61,906 bases of DNA, taken from the NCBI GenBank assembly GCA_902769705.1, contig CACXPX010000035.1, positions 1-61,906 of the forward strand. The letters are read 5' to 3'. Every line of letters starts with the position of its first letter. Positions within the stretch are counted from its first letter, which is position 1. Position numbers and translations under genes: made by a program. Under the pieces are notes generated by a model, which was not told the origin of the DNA, ran no database searches, and worked only from the letters and a program-made list of their open reading frames with translations. Of this stretch, positions 8,544-17,515 are shown in pieces. Source of the DNA: an uncultured Prevotellaceae bacterium. GTDB taxonomy: Bacteria; Bacteroidota; Bacteroidia; Bacteroidales; Bacteroidaceae.

Positions 8544-9887
8544 TTAGATGAACATTTTCTCTATCTTCTTCATGTTCATGTTATGACAGAAAACCATCAC
8601 CGAGTCGCCAGCCTTAATTTGCGTCATACCCGAGACAAGCATGCCTTCTCCGTTGCGCACAAGACCTCCAATCGTCATTCCCTTCGGCAGTCCCAGGTCT
8701 TTCACTGGCTTCTGGGTGACTTTCGAGCCTTCTTTCGGGATGAACTCGGCCACATCAGCATTCACGGAAGTGAGGAAGTGGACACTCACAACGGTGGCAT
8801 TGAGCATCATCTGGTAGATGTGGCTGGCTGCGATGGCTTTTTTGTTGATGATGGTACCGATATCGAGACTCTCTGCCATCGACACGTAGTCGAGGTTTTC
8901 CACCATTGCCACCGTCTTCCTCACGCCCAACCGCTTGGCGGTCAAGCAGGCAAGGATGTTGGTTTCGGCGTTTCCGGTGAGTGCCACGAAGGCTTGCGTG
9001 TTCTTGATGCCCTCTTCCATCAGCAGCGGAATGTCTCGTCCGTCGCCGTTGATGATGAGCGTCTTGTCGTTTTCCAGCTTGTTGTTCAGCTCTTCGCAAC
9101 GTTTGCTGCTCATCTCCAGAATCTTCGCGTCCATGTATTCGGGCAGCATCTTGATGGCTCTCACGGCCGTTGCTCCACCTCCCATGAACATCACGTTCTT
9201 CACGTCGGCATATTTCTCTTTTCCCACAATCTCGCGGATGTAGGGGATATACTGGCGCGTTGTCATGAAGTAAGCCTGGTCGTAAAGTTTCAGTTCATCG
9301 TTACCACCAGGGATAATCGTCTCACTTCCGCGTTTAATGGCCACAATGTGATAGGGGTCTTCAGGTCCGCAGAGTTCGCGGAGGGGTCTGTTCAGGATGG
9401 TGCACGACTCTCTCAGCTTGATGCCCAGCATCACGAGCGCTCCATCGTGAATCTCCAGTCGTTGGCGCACCCACGACATTTTCAAGCCGTTGATGATGTC
9501 TTTGGCAGCCAAGAGCTCGGGATAGATGAGCGAACTCACGCCCAACTTCTCGAAGAACTGCTGCATCTCAGGCGACAAGTGTTCGGCATCGTCAACCTTG
9601 GCTGCTGTGCGTTTGGCTCCCAGCGCCTTCGCCATGATGCAACTGTTGATGTTCTTGCTTTGGTCGGGTGTCACAGCTATGAACAGGTCGGTGTGTTGGG
9701 CATCGGCATCGCGCAAAGCTTTGACGCTGACCGGAGACGCATTCATCGTGAGCAGGTCGTAATCGGAGCCGATTCGCGAGAGGCGTTCTTCGTCTTCGTC
9801 TATGAGCGTGATGTCGTCGTTGTTGCGCGAGAGCATCTGCGCCAGATGGGTTCCTATGGCATATGCGCCGGCGATGATAATCTTCAT
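8544..9887 (-). CDS. trkA: Trk potassium uptake peripheral protein TrkA
   Basis: 447 residues from ATG at 9887 ([19 protein letters not shown]). A longer in-frame start at 10076 would read through the dxs end in the wrong frame and is rejected. Two RCK units are present: an N-terminal Rossmann NAD(H)-binding domain ([13 protein letters not shown], then '[10 protein letters not shown]') and a second one near residue 230 ('[14 protein letters not shown]'), each followed by a TrkA-C domain. It gates TrkH in response to nucleotide. The start overlaps the dxs stop as ATGA, so translation is coupled. The overlap lies inside a CCCAACA repeat run. Confidence 0.9.
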   Translation of the reverse strand: MKIIIAGAYAIGTHLAQMLSRNNDDITLIDEDEERLSRIGSDYDLLTMNASPVSVKALRDADAQHTDLFIAVTPDQSKNINSCIMAKALGAKRTAAKVDDAEHLSPEMQQFFEKLGVSSLIYPELLAAKDIINGLKMSWVRQRLEIHDGALVMLGIKLRESCTILNRPLRELCGPEDPYHIVAIKRGSETIIPGGNDELKLYDQAYFMTTRQYIPYIREIVGKEKYADVKNVMFMGGGATAVRAIKMLPEYMDAKILEMSSKRCEELNNKLENDKTLIINGDGRDIPLLMEEGIKNTQAFVALTGNAETNILACLTAKRLGVRKTVAMVENLDYVSMAESLDIGTIINKKAIAASHIYQMMLNATVVSVHFLTSVNADVAEFIPKEGSKVTQKPVKDLGLPKGMTIGGLVRNGEGMLVSGMTQIKAGDSVMVFCHNMNMKKIEKMFI

Positions 9888-11857
9888 GGGTGTTGGGTGT
9901 TGGTTGTTGGGTGTTGTTGGGTGTTGGATGATAGGAGTTGGATGATAGCATCCCGAATGGCTTCGGCATCGATGCCCACGATGTGTTGCAATTCTGCCAC
10001 CGAACCGTGCTCCACAAAATGGTCGGGAAGCCCCAATCGCACGATGTCGGGCTTGTATCCGTGGTCGCACATCCATTCAACCACTGCCGACCCCATTCCG
10101 CCACTGCGTGCGCCGTCTTCGACCGTGATGATGCGGCTGAAACGTTGCCCAACCTCGTGAAGCAGTTCTTCATCGAGCGGTTTCAGGAACCTCAGGTCGT
10201 AGTGGGCTACGGAGGGGGTGTTGGGTGATGGGTGTTGGAGGCTCTCAATGGCTTCTGTCACATGGTTTCCTATCGGACCTATAGATAGCACGGCCACATC
10301 GTCGCCGTCAGCGAGCCGTTGTCCTTTTCCGATGGGCAACTCTTCGAACGGCTGTTCCCAAGAGGGCTTCTCGCCATCGCCCACAGCGAATTGTCCGCAA
10401 CCGCGTGGATAGCGAATCACGAAAGTGCCTTTTCCTGGCAGCTGGGCCGTGTACATGAGGTTGACCAATTCGCGTTCGTTGAGAGGCGAGGCAATCGTCA
10501 GATTGGGGATGGGACGCAGGGCTGCCATATCGAATGCACCGTGATGGGTGGGGCCATCTTCGCCCACAAGCCCTGCACGATCCAGGCAGAGCACCACAGG
10601 CAGCGACAGCAGGGCGGCATCATGGATGATGTTGTCGTAGGCACGTTGTGCGAAGGCGCTATAGATGTTGCAGAACGGCTGCAGACCTTCCTTTGCCATA
10701 CCAGCCGAGAAGGTCACCGCATGACCTTCAGCGATGCCTACATCGAACGTGCGCTCGGGCATCTCTTCCATCATGATGTTCATCGAACAACCCGTAGGCA
10801 TAGCGGGAGTGACACCCACGATGCGCGGGTTCTCTTTGGCCAGCCTGAGCAAAGTGTGTCCGAAGACGTCTTGGTATCTCGGCGGCTTGTTTTTGTCGTC
10901 GCCTACGATGCGCTCTCCCGTCTCAGGGTCGAATTTTCCTGGTGCATGCCACACAGTGGCACTTTCCTCGGCGGGCTTATATCCTTTTCCCTTCTTGGTG
11001 TGCAGATGCAGCAACTTTGGGCCTTTCATGTCCTTCAGCTGTTGCAGCACGCGCACCAGCTCCACCACGTTGTGCCCATCGAATGGGCCTATATAACGGA
11101 TGTTCATGCCCTCGAAGATGTTCTGCTGGTGGGCGAGTGCCGACTTCAGCGCGTTGTTCAGTCGGATGATTCCCTTGCGCCGGTTGTCGTTCATCATACC
11201 GCGCTTCTTCAGCCATTGCGACGCCTTGAAACGCAGTCGGTTGTAGGTCTCGTTGGCATCAAGGCTGAGCAGATATTTTTCCATTCCTCCCACAGCGTGG
11301 TCGATGGACATGTCGTTGTCGTTGAGCACGATAAGCAGGTCATTGGGTGTCGAGGACGCATTGTTTAGTCCCTCGAATGCCAATCCGCCACTCATGGCTC
11401 CATCGCCGATGATGGCCACCACCTTCGGCGTGTTGTCTGTTGGGTGTTGCGCGTTGGCGACAGCCATACCCAGTGCAGCTGAGATGGAGTTCGATGCATG
11501 TCCGCATGTGAACGAGTCGTATTCGCTTTCGAGAGGGGTGGGGAAAGGGTGCAGTCCGTGCAGCTTGCGATTCGTGCAAAACGATTCGCGCCGTCCGGTA
11601 AGTATCTTATGTCCGTAAGCCTGATGTCCCACGTCCCACACGAGTCGGTCTTCGGGCGTGTTGAAGACGTAGTGCAATGCGACGGTAATCTCAACGACGC
11701 CGAGCGAAGAGGCAAAGTGGCCGGGATTGACAGACACCTCTTTGATGATGTCGTCGCGCAGTTCCTGGCACACCTGTGGCAGTTGTTCGACACTGAGTTT
11801 CCTCAGGTCGGTGGGTGTTTTTATCTGGCTTAACAACGTATATTCGTTCTTCTCCAT
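9884..11857 (-). CDS. dxs: 1-Deoxy-D-xylulose-5-phosphate synthase
   Basis: 657 residues, slightly longer than the usual 620-640. It condenses pyruvate and glyceraldehyde-3-P to DXP, the first step of the MEP isoprenoid pathway, with thiamine diphosphate. TPP motif [17 protein letters not shown] and the '[16 protein letters not shown]' region are clear, as is 'YPRGCGQ'. The excess length comes from Gln-His-Pro-Thr inserts encoded by CCCAACA heptamers: one near residue 139, one near residue 545 and one making the extreme C-terminus (about 9888-9933). It leads the dxs-trkA-trkH cluster. Confidence 0.93.
   Translation of the reverse strand: MEKNEYTLLSQIKTPTDLRKLSVEQLPQVCQELRDDIIKEVSVNPGHFASSLGVVEITVALHYVFNTPEDRLVWDVGHQAYGHKILTGRRESFCTNRKLHGLHPFPTPLESEYDSFTCGHASNSISAALGMAVANAQHPTDNTPKVVAIIGDGAMSGGLAFEGLNNASSTPNDLLIVLNDNDMSIDHAVGGMEKYLLSLDANETYNRLRFKASQWLKKRGMMNDNRRKGIIRLNNALKSALAHQQNIFEGMNIRYIGPFDGHNVVELVRVLQQLKDMKGPKLLHLHTKKGKGYKPAEESATVWHAPGKFDPETGERIVGDDKNKPPRYQDVFGHTLLRLAKENPRIVGVTPAMPTGCSMNIMMEEMPERTFDVGIAEGHAVTFSAGMAKEGLQPFCNIYSAFAQRAYDNIIHDAALLSLPVVLCLDRAGLVGEDGPTHHGAFDMAALRPIPNLTIASPLNERELVNLMYTAQLPGKGTFVIRYPRGCGQFAVGDGEKPSWEQPFEELPIGKGQRLADGDDVAVLSIGPIGNHVTEAIESLQHPSPNTPSVAHYDLRFLKPLDEELLHEVGQRFSRIITVEDGARSGGMGSAVVEWMCDHGYKPDIVRLGLPDHFVEHGSVAELQHIVGIDAEAIRDAIIQLLSSNTQQHPTTNTQHP
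9888..9933 (-). repeat. CCCAACA heptamer run at the dxs/trkA junction
   Basis: Read on the minus strand, a degenerate heptamer CCCAACA encodes the last residues of Dxs ([12 protein letters not shown]) and runs right up to the ATGA dxs/trkA overlap. Similar runs occur inside dxs (about 10217-10240 and 11432-11455) and in three other genes. Confidence 0.75.
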
Positions 11858-11881
11858 TTAGATATTTATGGAATAACGATG

Positions 11882-11889
11882 CAAAGTTA
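11882..11889 (-). promoter_or_regulatory. -7 element upstream of dxs
   Basis: TAACTTTG on the minus strand, 25 bp before the dxs ATG. A second TAACTTTG lies at 11966-11973. Confidence 0.6.
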
Positions 11890-12268
11890 CGAAAAAACGA
11901 GAGAAGAACAAAAGAAAAAGACTTTTTTTCTTTTTTATGCCGAGTGCAAGTAACTTCGGCGAAGCCAAAGTTACGAAAAGTTGAGCACAAAACAAAGAAA
12001 CTGTTTCTTTTTTTGTCGAGACGGAGGAGTTTCCTTGAGCGAAAAGCGAAAAACTTCAGCGAAGCATTCGTCCCTTTAAACCCTTCCACTCCTCTTTATG
12101 CCCTTTAAACCCTTTACGCCTTACGCATCACTCCCCTTTACGCCCTTTAACCCCTTCCTTTTAACCTAAAAATCAATAAAATTAAGGTTGCTGAAAAAAC
12201 AAACGTTGTTTTTGCTTAATTCGTTTTAATGCTTGCGGTCGATGCTTGCAAGATTGGCGGAAACGTGA

Positions 12269-12276
12269 TAACTTTG
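12269..12276 (+). promoter_or_regulatory. -7 element of 12308 gene
   Basis: TAACTTTG, about 30 bp before the ATG at 12308. Confidence 0.55.
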
Positions 12277-12307
12277 TCAAAAAATTAGAAAATCGCTTTT
12301 ATTGTTT

Positions 12308-12856
12308 ATGCTTCGGTTCTTAGTGTTTCTTGCGGCGTTGTGCCTGAGCGGCCGTGCAATGTGCCAGCGGCGCGTCGTGGTCTACGACATGGACACCAAT
12401 AAGCCTGTGGCGGGAGTTTCGGTGAGGTCCGATCATCACAAAGCTGTCACCACGGGGCTCGATGGTGTTGCCGTTGTTGAGGAACCGTCCGACAGCATAT
12501 CCTTCAGTCATGTGCAGTATGGGTTCGAGCGTTTGACAGCCCGCGAACTCCCCGACACGATGTTCCTGCTCCCCAACGACCACATGCTGCCTGAGGTGAC
12601 CGTCACCGAACTCGACCCGCGTGTGAAAGGCCTCATTGCGGCGTGGGCGAAGATGGGCGCCATGATGGGAGCGGCAGAGGCTCCCGCAGGCCTCGTCTCG
12701 TTCGACTTTGCCAACTTGCTCGACCGCCGTGGGCGTCGCGACCGCAAGCACAAAAAGCAGGCCGAAGTGATTCTCAAGGAGTGGGACAAGAAAAAGGTTG
12801 AGGGTATGGAAACGGAAACGGAAACCGAGGCCGAGACTGAGACCGAAAAAAAGTGA
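12308..12856 (+). CDS. Secreted carboxypeptidase-regulatory-like domain protein
   Basis: 182 residues from ATG at 12308; an alternative TTG two codons earlier is possible. It has a signal peptide (LRFLVFLAALCLSGRAMCQ), then a beta-sandwich resembling CarboxypepD_reg-like domains ('VVVYDMDTNKPVAGVSVRSD', 'TTGLDGVAVVEE'), as in the plug-adjacent domains of TonB-dependent receptors. The C-terminus is Lys/Glu-rich with a Glu-Thr repeat tail encoded by 'gaaacg/gagact' repeats. It ends with TGA and converges on the recoded operon, sharing the hairpin terminator at 12881-12910. Envelope role inferred from the domain. Confidence 0.7.
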   Translation: MLRFLVFLAALCLSGRAMCQRRVVVYDMDTNKPVAGVSVRSDHHKAVTTGLDGVAVVEEPSDSISFSHVQYGFERLTARELPDTMFLLPNDHMLPEVTVTELDPRVKGLIAAWAKMGAMMGAAEAPAGLVSFDFANLLDRRGRRDRKHKKQAEVILKEWDKKKVEGMETETETEAETETEKK

Positions 12857-12880
12857 TACTGTCTGCGTTATATATCAACA

Positions 12881-12910
12881 AAAGAAGGCGACCTGCGGGC
12901 CGCCCTCTTC
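12881..12910. terminator. Bidirectional hairpin terminator
   Basis: A 10-bp stem (GAAGAGGGCG / CGCCTTCTTT on the minus strand) with a 10-nt loop is followed on the minus strand by a T-rich run. It sits between the convergent 12308 gene and the recoded operon and can serve both. Confidence 0.65.
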
Positions 12911-12947
12911 AGTTTCACGATGTGGTAATCTTTCTTGCACTTCCTAT

Positions 12948-14579
12948 TTATCTGATAATGACCTTCTGTCCGTTCTCAATATAGACACCAGGCTTGGTGG
13001 GCTTTGCATCCAGGTGGATACCGTCGATGGTATACCATTCATCAGGTGTATAAGGCATTGTGACCGTATGAATGCCAGACGCATCTACTATGTTGACAGA
13101 AAAATCTTTTGTGATATTGAGGCCATTCCATTGATCATCGACCACAATAATTTGACCATTGATGGTATCTCCGGGTTTGTAGTTATAATTTTTGAGCGTT
13201 TCCCCATTGAGTCTCCATTCGAGGTTCATAGGATTTTGGGAGAAGATGAGTTCCTTGTTGTCATTAGTGAAAGGAATCCACTGGCCATTGATGTTCACTT
13301 CTGCACCAGGGATTTGGTAGACTACTCCATGATAGTATCCCTTCTCGAGGGGAGTGGTTTCATTGGTGCTGAATTTTGTGGGTAGAGATGTAGGCATGAG
13401 ATATTTCTGAAAAAATCCCGCAGGATTCATCAGTTGAAGTGGTTGGCTTTCAGGTTGACCATCAAGAATATCATTTGTATCTCCGTCTCCATTTAGGTCA
13501 AATCTGATATAGTCAGTAAGGGCAGTGGATCTTACCATTTCCAAAAATTCATCAACATCAGGTGTGTCTGCTTTCATTTGAAATAATATACTTGCAATGG
13601 CTACATTTACATAGTTTGTGAATGATGTGGCGTATTTTCCATTATTGGTATTTCCTTCTGCTTCGATTTTTCAGCTATTTAGAGAATGGTATGGGAACGC
13701 ACGTCAAGAAAATAAAACCTTATCGTGAAATCCTACAGGAAACAAACTACTTTCATATATTTCGTTTGTTTGATCGATATCTCAGTCTTTATTTGTTCAT
13801 ACTGTGGCAAATAGTGCAATATCTGCATCGCTATCATTTTTTCAATTTGCATTGGCTTGTAATGAATATATTCAGTGCTCATCTCAATCTACGTCTTTCT
13901 GGTATGATTTGTTTTTAAGAACTCAATACTCTTCATAAATATTTCATCCAGATTTGAATATAATGAGTTTTCCTGATTTGCATAATTCTCTAGCTTTACT
14001 ATTTTCGCTCCACTGTTGAAATTTCTCCTTATCTGTTTCAGCATAAGAAGAACTTCACAAAATTGAAATTGCGTTTGGATTGTTTTTAATAAATGTTTCT
14101 AATTTATTTTGCCATTGTTCTCATGATGTATAAACTACTTTGAAATTAGAATGCTTTACTATAGAATTTAATATACTCCATTCCCTATGAGAATGATCAT
14201 CTCATTCATCTCAGAATGCTCATTGTCCTATTATTTCAAAATTATCATATCATTTTGGATATTCACCTATCATCCCAGTGTTAAGTCTCATCATGAGATT
14301 TTGATACTCTTCAGCGCTATGATTACCTGCACCATACTTCCACATCATATCCGTGATTACAGTAGATTCTGGTATTCTGAGATGCTCTATATGTTTATAG
14401 ACATTTTTATCTCATACTTCCACTTTTGGCATTAGGTCTTCAGGATTGATATTCGTTATTTCTATGGATTTGTAGCCCTGAGCATAACTTCCATGAACGG
14501 CAAAGGCCATTCATGTAAGGAAGAAGAGCTTGATGATGGATTTCCAGCCAGTAGCGGATTTATTATTATTTGTATTCAT
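12948..14579 (-). CDS. Recoded secreted subtilase-like protein A (17 in-frame UGA)
   Basis: One open frame of 543 codons from ATG at 14579 to TAA at 12948, provided UGA is read as an amino acid. There are 17 TGA codons (e.g. codons 23 and 56) and no TAA, TAG or frameshift. With UGA as Gly the product has a signal peptide (KSIIKLFFLTGMAFAVHG..SYAQ). A protease-like domain follows, with 'GKYATSFTNYVNVAIASI' resembling the GTSxAxP serine motif of S8 subtilases and 'KLIIFKSGGN' the strand before it. It ends in the Prevotella-type tail 'PTKPGVYIENGQKVIIR'. The last ~210 codons are less AT-rich and free of TGA. A conventional annotation would show only 12948-13577 or a pseudogene. Paralogue of 14605-16332, 25 bp downstream of it. 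Frame certain; protease assignment tentative. Confidence 0.8.
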
Positions 14580-14604
14580 AGCGGAGTGTCTTAATGATTC
14601 TATT

Positions 14605-16332
14605 TTATCTGACAATGACCTTCTGTCCGTTCTCTATATAGACGCCAGGCTTGGTGGGCTTTGCATCCAGTTGAATACCGTCGATGGTATACCATTCATC
14701 AGGTGTATAAGGCATTGTAACTGTATGAATGCCAGACGCATCTACTATGTTGACAGAAAACTCTTTTGTGATATTGAGGCCATTCCATTTGTCGTCTACT
14801 GCGATAATCAGCCCGTTGATGGTGTCTCCAGGTTTGTAGTTGTAATTATCGAGCAATTTCCCGTTGAGCCTCCATTTGAGGTTCATAGGATTTTGAGAGA
14901 AGATGATTTCCTTGTTGTCATCAGTAAACGGAATCCACTGACCATTGATGTTTACCTCTGCACCAGGAATCTGGTAGGCTACGCCATGATAATATCCCTT
15001 CTCGAGGGGAGTGGTTTCATTAGTGCTGAATTTTGTGGGTAGAGATGTAGGCATCAGATATTTCTGGAAGAATCCCGCAGGATTCATGAGTAGTAGAGGC
15101 TGGGTTTCTGGCTGACCGTCAAAAATATCATTTGTGTCTCCGTCTCCATTCAGGTCGAATCTGATATAGTCAGTAAGGGCTGTAGCTCTAACCATTTCTA
15201 ATAGCTTATCGACATCAGGAGTGTCTGCTTTCATCTGGAATAATATGCTTGCTATGGCTACATTAGAGTATGTTGTATATGATGTTGAATATTTTCAATT
15301 ATTTCTACTTCCTCATTCTGCTGAGATTTTTCAGGATGATTCTATTGGGAACGCACGTCAGGAGAATAATACATTATTTCTAAATCATACAGGAAATTTG
15401 CTACTTTCAATGATTTCATTAGTCTGATCTATATCTCAGTCAGCATCTGTTCAGATGGTTACAAGAAGGTGGCTATTGGGTTGTGTGTTCTTATCGGAAT
15501 TAGCCATAGAAACTAGAGAATACCAACCAAATTCATCTGCTTCATATTCTCCGTTATATATTTTATTTCTTAAATGTCATCCTTTTGAATTGATATTTGT
15601 TCCAGCAGCAAAAATAATAATATTATTCATATTGCATAAATCTTTTACACTTTTTTTATTTAATCGTTTATCATAACCAGATTTTGTACTTTCTGATCCA
15701 TATGCCGAACATCAAAAGATATTTATAGAATTAGAATTGTTTTTTACAAATTCTGTTAGTGCATTTTCTCGTGATGTATCATTTGGATTATTTACTTTAA
15801 AATTGGCATGCTTTATCAATGTATTCAATATGCTTCGTTCGCTAGTGGCATGTAAATCAGCCTCCCCGCCATTTCATCATCATATAACTTCATAGTCGTA
15901 TCATTGTGGACATTCTTGTATCATTCCAATATTAAGTCTCATCATCAATTCCTGATATTCTTCAGCACTATATTTATCTGCACCGTATTTCCACATCATC
16001 TCCGTGACTACAGTGGATTCAGGTATTCTGAGATGTTCTATGTGTTTATAGACTTTTTTATCTCATACTTCTACTTTTGGCATTAGGTCTTCAGGATTGA
16101 TATTTGTTATAGTGATAGCTTTGTATTCCCTACCGGCAACGCTGATTTTCCCCACACCGTTGAGGTCCACGTTGGAGCGGTGGAGTATGGTCTTCGGCGC
16201 TTCCGAGATGTCATCGGAACCGCACGGAGCGAAAGCCGTCGTCGTGATTCAAACGGTGGCGAGTGTGGTTGTTGCCAGAAGTGTGGCAAAGAATGTTTTT
16301 CTTGCGGGTTGTTGTTTCTTGATTCAGGTCAT
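14605..16332 (-). CDS. Recoded secreted subtilase-like protein B (16 UGA, 3 CGA)
   Basis: 575 codons from ATG at 16332 to TAA at 14605 in one frame, with 16 TGA codons (including codons 3, 28 and three in a row near codon 151), no TAA/TAG and no frameshift. Reading UGA as Gly gives a signal peptide (KKQQPARKTFFATLLATTT.., hydrophobic through codon 33), then 'ITNINPEDLMPKVEVGDK', shared with copy A. The middle is a divergent protease-like domain ('NNIIIFAAGTN', 'GKYSTSYTTYSNVAIASI'). The C-terminus is 91% identical to copy A (190 of 209 residues). Codons 166, 188 and 223 are CGA and align with TGG in copy A. The C-terminal ~210 codons use GGA but never TGA. It is first in the two-gene operon behind the 16648-16679 promoter. 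Confidence 0.8.
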
Positions 16333-16339
16333 ATTGTGT

Positions 16340-16640
16340 TCAGATGTCGTTGCGGACGTATCCGTTCGCCTTGAACATGTTTTCGGGGATGAGGAGGTTG
16401 GCCCCCAGTGGAGAGTCGTTTCGTTGAGTGTGCCTATCCTCGGACAGCAGCCGTGCCAACTTGCCTACATATCCCTATGCAGCTTAATAAGGCATACTTT
16501 CCATTCCCTGTCCTTGCACCGACGCTCCCGGCCATTCCTTTGCTGCCGTACTGGGCTGTGAACGCGGATAAGCGCTACCCCCAGCCGTGACCCCGTCCGC
16601 ACGCTCGCGAAACTGGAATGTCCAGTTGTTAATCAGGTTT
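16340..16640 (-). pseudogene. Remnant coding fragments in the leader of the recoded operon
   Basis: Two short GC-richer pieces look like former coding sequence. One open stretch of about 45 codons ends in 'FKANGYVRNDI' and TGA at 16340-16342, just before the copy-B ATG. Another further upstream reads 'NLINNWTFQFRERADG...' and stops at 16484-16486. They are in different frames with stops between, so I read them as the eroded ends of a lost gene carried in the 5' leader. Product not recognised. Confidence 0.4.
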
Positions 16641-16647
16641 ATCGATG

Positions 16648-16679
16648 CAAAAATAGGAAAAAGACTTGAAACTTCCAAA
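16648..16679 (-). promoter_or_regulatory. Bacteroidetes promoter of the recoded operon
   Basis: On the minus strand, -33 TTTG (16676-16679), 20 bp, then -7 TATTTTTG (16648-16655). The predicted start is near 16641, giving a ~310-nt leader before copy B. It is the only convincing promoter upstream of the two recoded genes. Confidence 0.7.
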
Positions 16680-16784
16680 TGATTCGTTGTTTTTTTGCTT
16701 CATGTCGTTGTTTGCCGTTTCCTGAAGCTCACAGGATTCTGCCTTGAAGTTGAAGAAGAGCAATATACTACTAATTTTAATTTT

Positions 16785-16869
16785 TTGTTGCAACCTTGCC
16801 ACACCTCGTGTAACACGTTGTGAAACAATGGGTTAAGGTGTTGCAAGAGTGTGGCATTGGTGGCAACAA
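16785..16869. repeat. Imperfect inverted repeat with 35-bp arms
   Basis: Arms 16785-16819 and 16835-16869 are imperfect reverse complements (TTGTTGC-ACC--GCCACAC---G-AACAC-TT) around a 15-bp spacer. It lies upstream of the recoded-operon promoter and beside the dyad array. It could be a hairpin, a binding site or a miniature element end. Confidence 0.55.
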
Positions 16870-16892
16870 CTTCGGTTGGCGCTCTTGAATTG

Positions 16893-16997
16893 TTACCCAT
16901 AAGTGGTAAGGCCGTTACCACATAGCGGTAATGAGCTTACCACATAGCGGTAATGAGCTTACCACATAGCGGTAATAGGGTTACATCATATTGGTAA
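16893..16997. promoter_or_regulatory. Five tandem TTACC-N7-GGTAA dyads, 22-bp period
   Basis: Units at 16893-16909, 16915-16931, 16937-16953, 16959-16975 and 16981-16997. Each is a 17-bp dyad TTACC N7 GGTAA (the last degenerate in its left arm) and starts exactly 22 bp after the previous one, about two helical turns. Units 2-4 are identical. This is the geometry of a cooperative operator or an iteron. It stands between the recoded operon promoter (minus, 16679) and the tRNA promoter (plus, 17327), so it could control either or both. No replication gene is nearby. Confidence 0.7.
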
Positions 16998-17039
16998 TGG
17001 GGGCACCTAAAGGGCGTAAAGGGACATTAGTCTCTAGCA

Positions 17040-17290
17040 AAGAGCGGCCTGAAGGGCTCAGATTGTGGTCCCCTCCCTTTTTGTTAGGCACGGATGACAC
17101 GGGTTTCACGATTTTTTTCTTGGGAGGGAACCTTGTTCATGGTTCAGAGTCCAGAGTGTTTGGCAATAATATTGCAGTTGACCCAAACGCCCCAACGGGG
17201 CAGCAGCAACCAGCCCAAGGCAGCGCCTTGGGTAAGGGGCATGTGAGAAAGACGCGCGGCCTTTCAGGCCGCTCTTTATCCGAAAGGGTC
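17040..17290. repeat. REP-like GC-rich palindromic repeat, copy 3
   Basis: It has the 'agagcggcctgaaggg', 'cgccccaacggggcagcag', 'cccaaggcagcgccttggg' and 'ggcctttcaggccgc' modules of the family, immediately upstream of the tRNA promoter. Confidence 0.7.
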
Positions 17291-17326
17291 AACTGCGATA
17301 TTATTGCCAAAAAAAGAATAATTCTT

Positions 17327-17357
17327 TTTGTTTTGTACTCGTTTTTTCGTATCTTTG
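17327..17357 (+). promoter_or_regulatory. Bacteroidetes promoter of the tRNA pair
   Basis: -33 TTTG (17327-17330), exactly 19 bp, -7 TATCTTTG (17350-17357), and the tRNA 5' end 12 bp later. Such a strong consensus argues that the unusual tRNAs are transcribed genes, not relics. Confidence 0.8.
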
Positions 17358-17368
17358 CCAACAAGTTG

Positions 17369-17461
17369 GCGGGTGTAGTGTAATGGCAGCACGCAAGACT
17401 TCAGATCTTGATTCGGCGTACCTCCAGTGCGCAGGCGCGGGTTCGATTCCCGTCACCCGCT
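17369..17461 (+). tRNA. tRNA with anticodon UCA, glycine-type body, extra arm (predicted UGA-reading tRNA-Gly)
   Basis: A 93-nt cloverleaf plus one arm. Acceptor stem GCGGGTG / CACCCGC is perfect, with discriminator U73 (17461), as in bacterial tRNA-Gly. D arm is GTG...CAC with the GG of the loop. Anticodon stem CAAGA / TCTTG encloses loop CTTCAGA, so positions 34-36 are U-C-A (17401-17403), complementary to UGA. T arm is GCGGG TTCGATT CCCGT. Between anticodon and T arms is a 26-nt region with a 5-bp stem GCGTA / TGCGC (17416-17432) and a 7-nt loop CCTCCAG holding UCC, the Gly anticodon, at loop positions 3-5. It is not tRNA-Sec: 7-bp acceptor, short D stem, no GGAAGAT-type end. Expected function: insert Gly at UGA in the adjacent recoded genes. 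Confidence 0.85.
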
Positions 17462-17515
17462 CTTTGGCAATTGATAATTGACAATTGACAATTAACTTCG
17501 TTGATAATGATAATT

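Noticed and set aside
9888-10076. N-terminal extension of TrkA to 10076
   Set aside because: The extension is dxs read in another frame; the real TrkA start [12 protein letters not shown] begins at 9887 with an ATGA overlap.
12948-16332. The two TGA-rich genes as simple decayed pseudogenes
   Set aside because: Thirty-three stops are all TGA, no TAA/TAG, no frameshift over about 700 codons, TGA faces GGN in the paralogue, and a UGA-reading tRNA with a promoter is adjacent. Decay would mix stop types and break the frame.
12948-16332. UGA read as tryptophan (Mycoplasma-type code)
   Set aside because: TGA aligns with GGA/GGT in the paralogue at five sites, whereas Trp positions align TGG with CGA; a triple TGA would give three Trp in a row.
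16893-16997. Possible CRISPR array
   Set aside because: 17-bp dyads are separated by 5 bp and have no variable spacers or nearby cas genes.
16893-16997. Iterons of a plasmid origin
   Set aside because: No replication initiator or partition gene nearby; neighbours are chromosomal.
17369-17461. UCA tRNA as selenocysteine tRNA (selC)
   Set aside because: Acceptor is 7 bp, D stem short, discriminator U, and ends do not resemble tRNA-Sec. No SECIS-like element or selenoprotein is evident, and the TGA sites face glycine, not cysteine.
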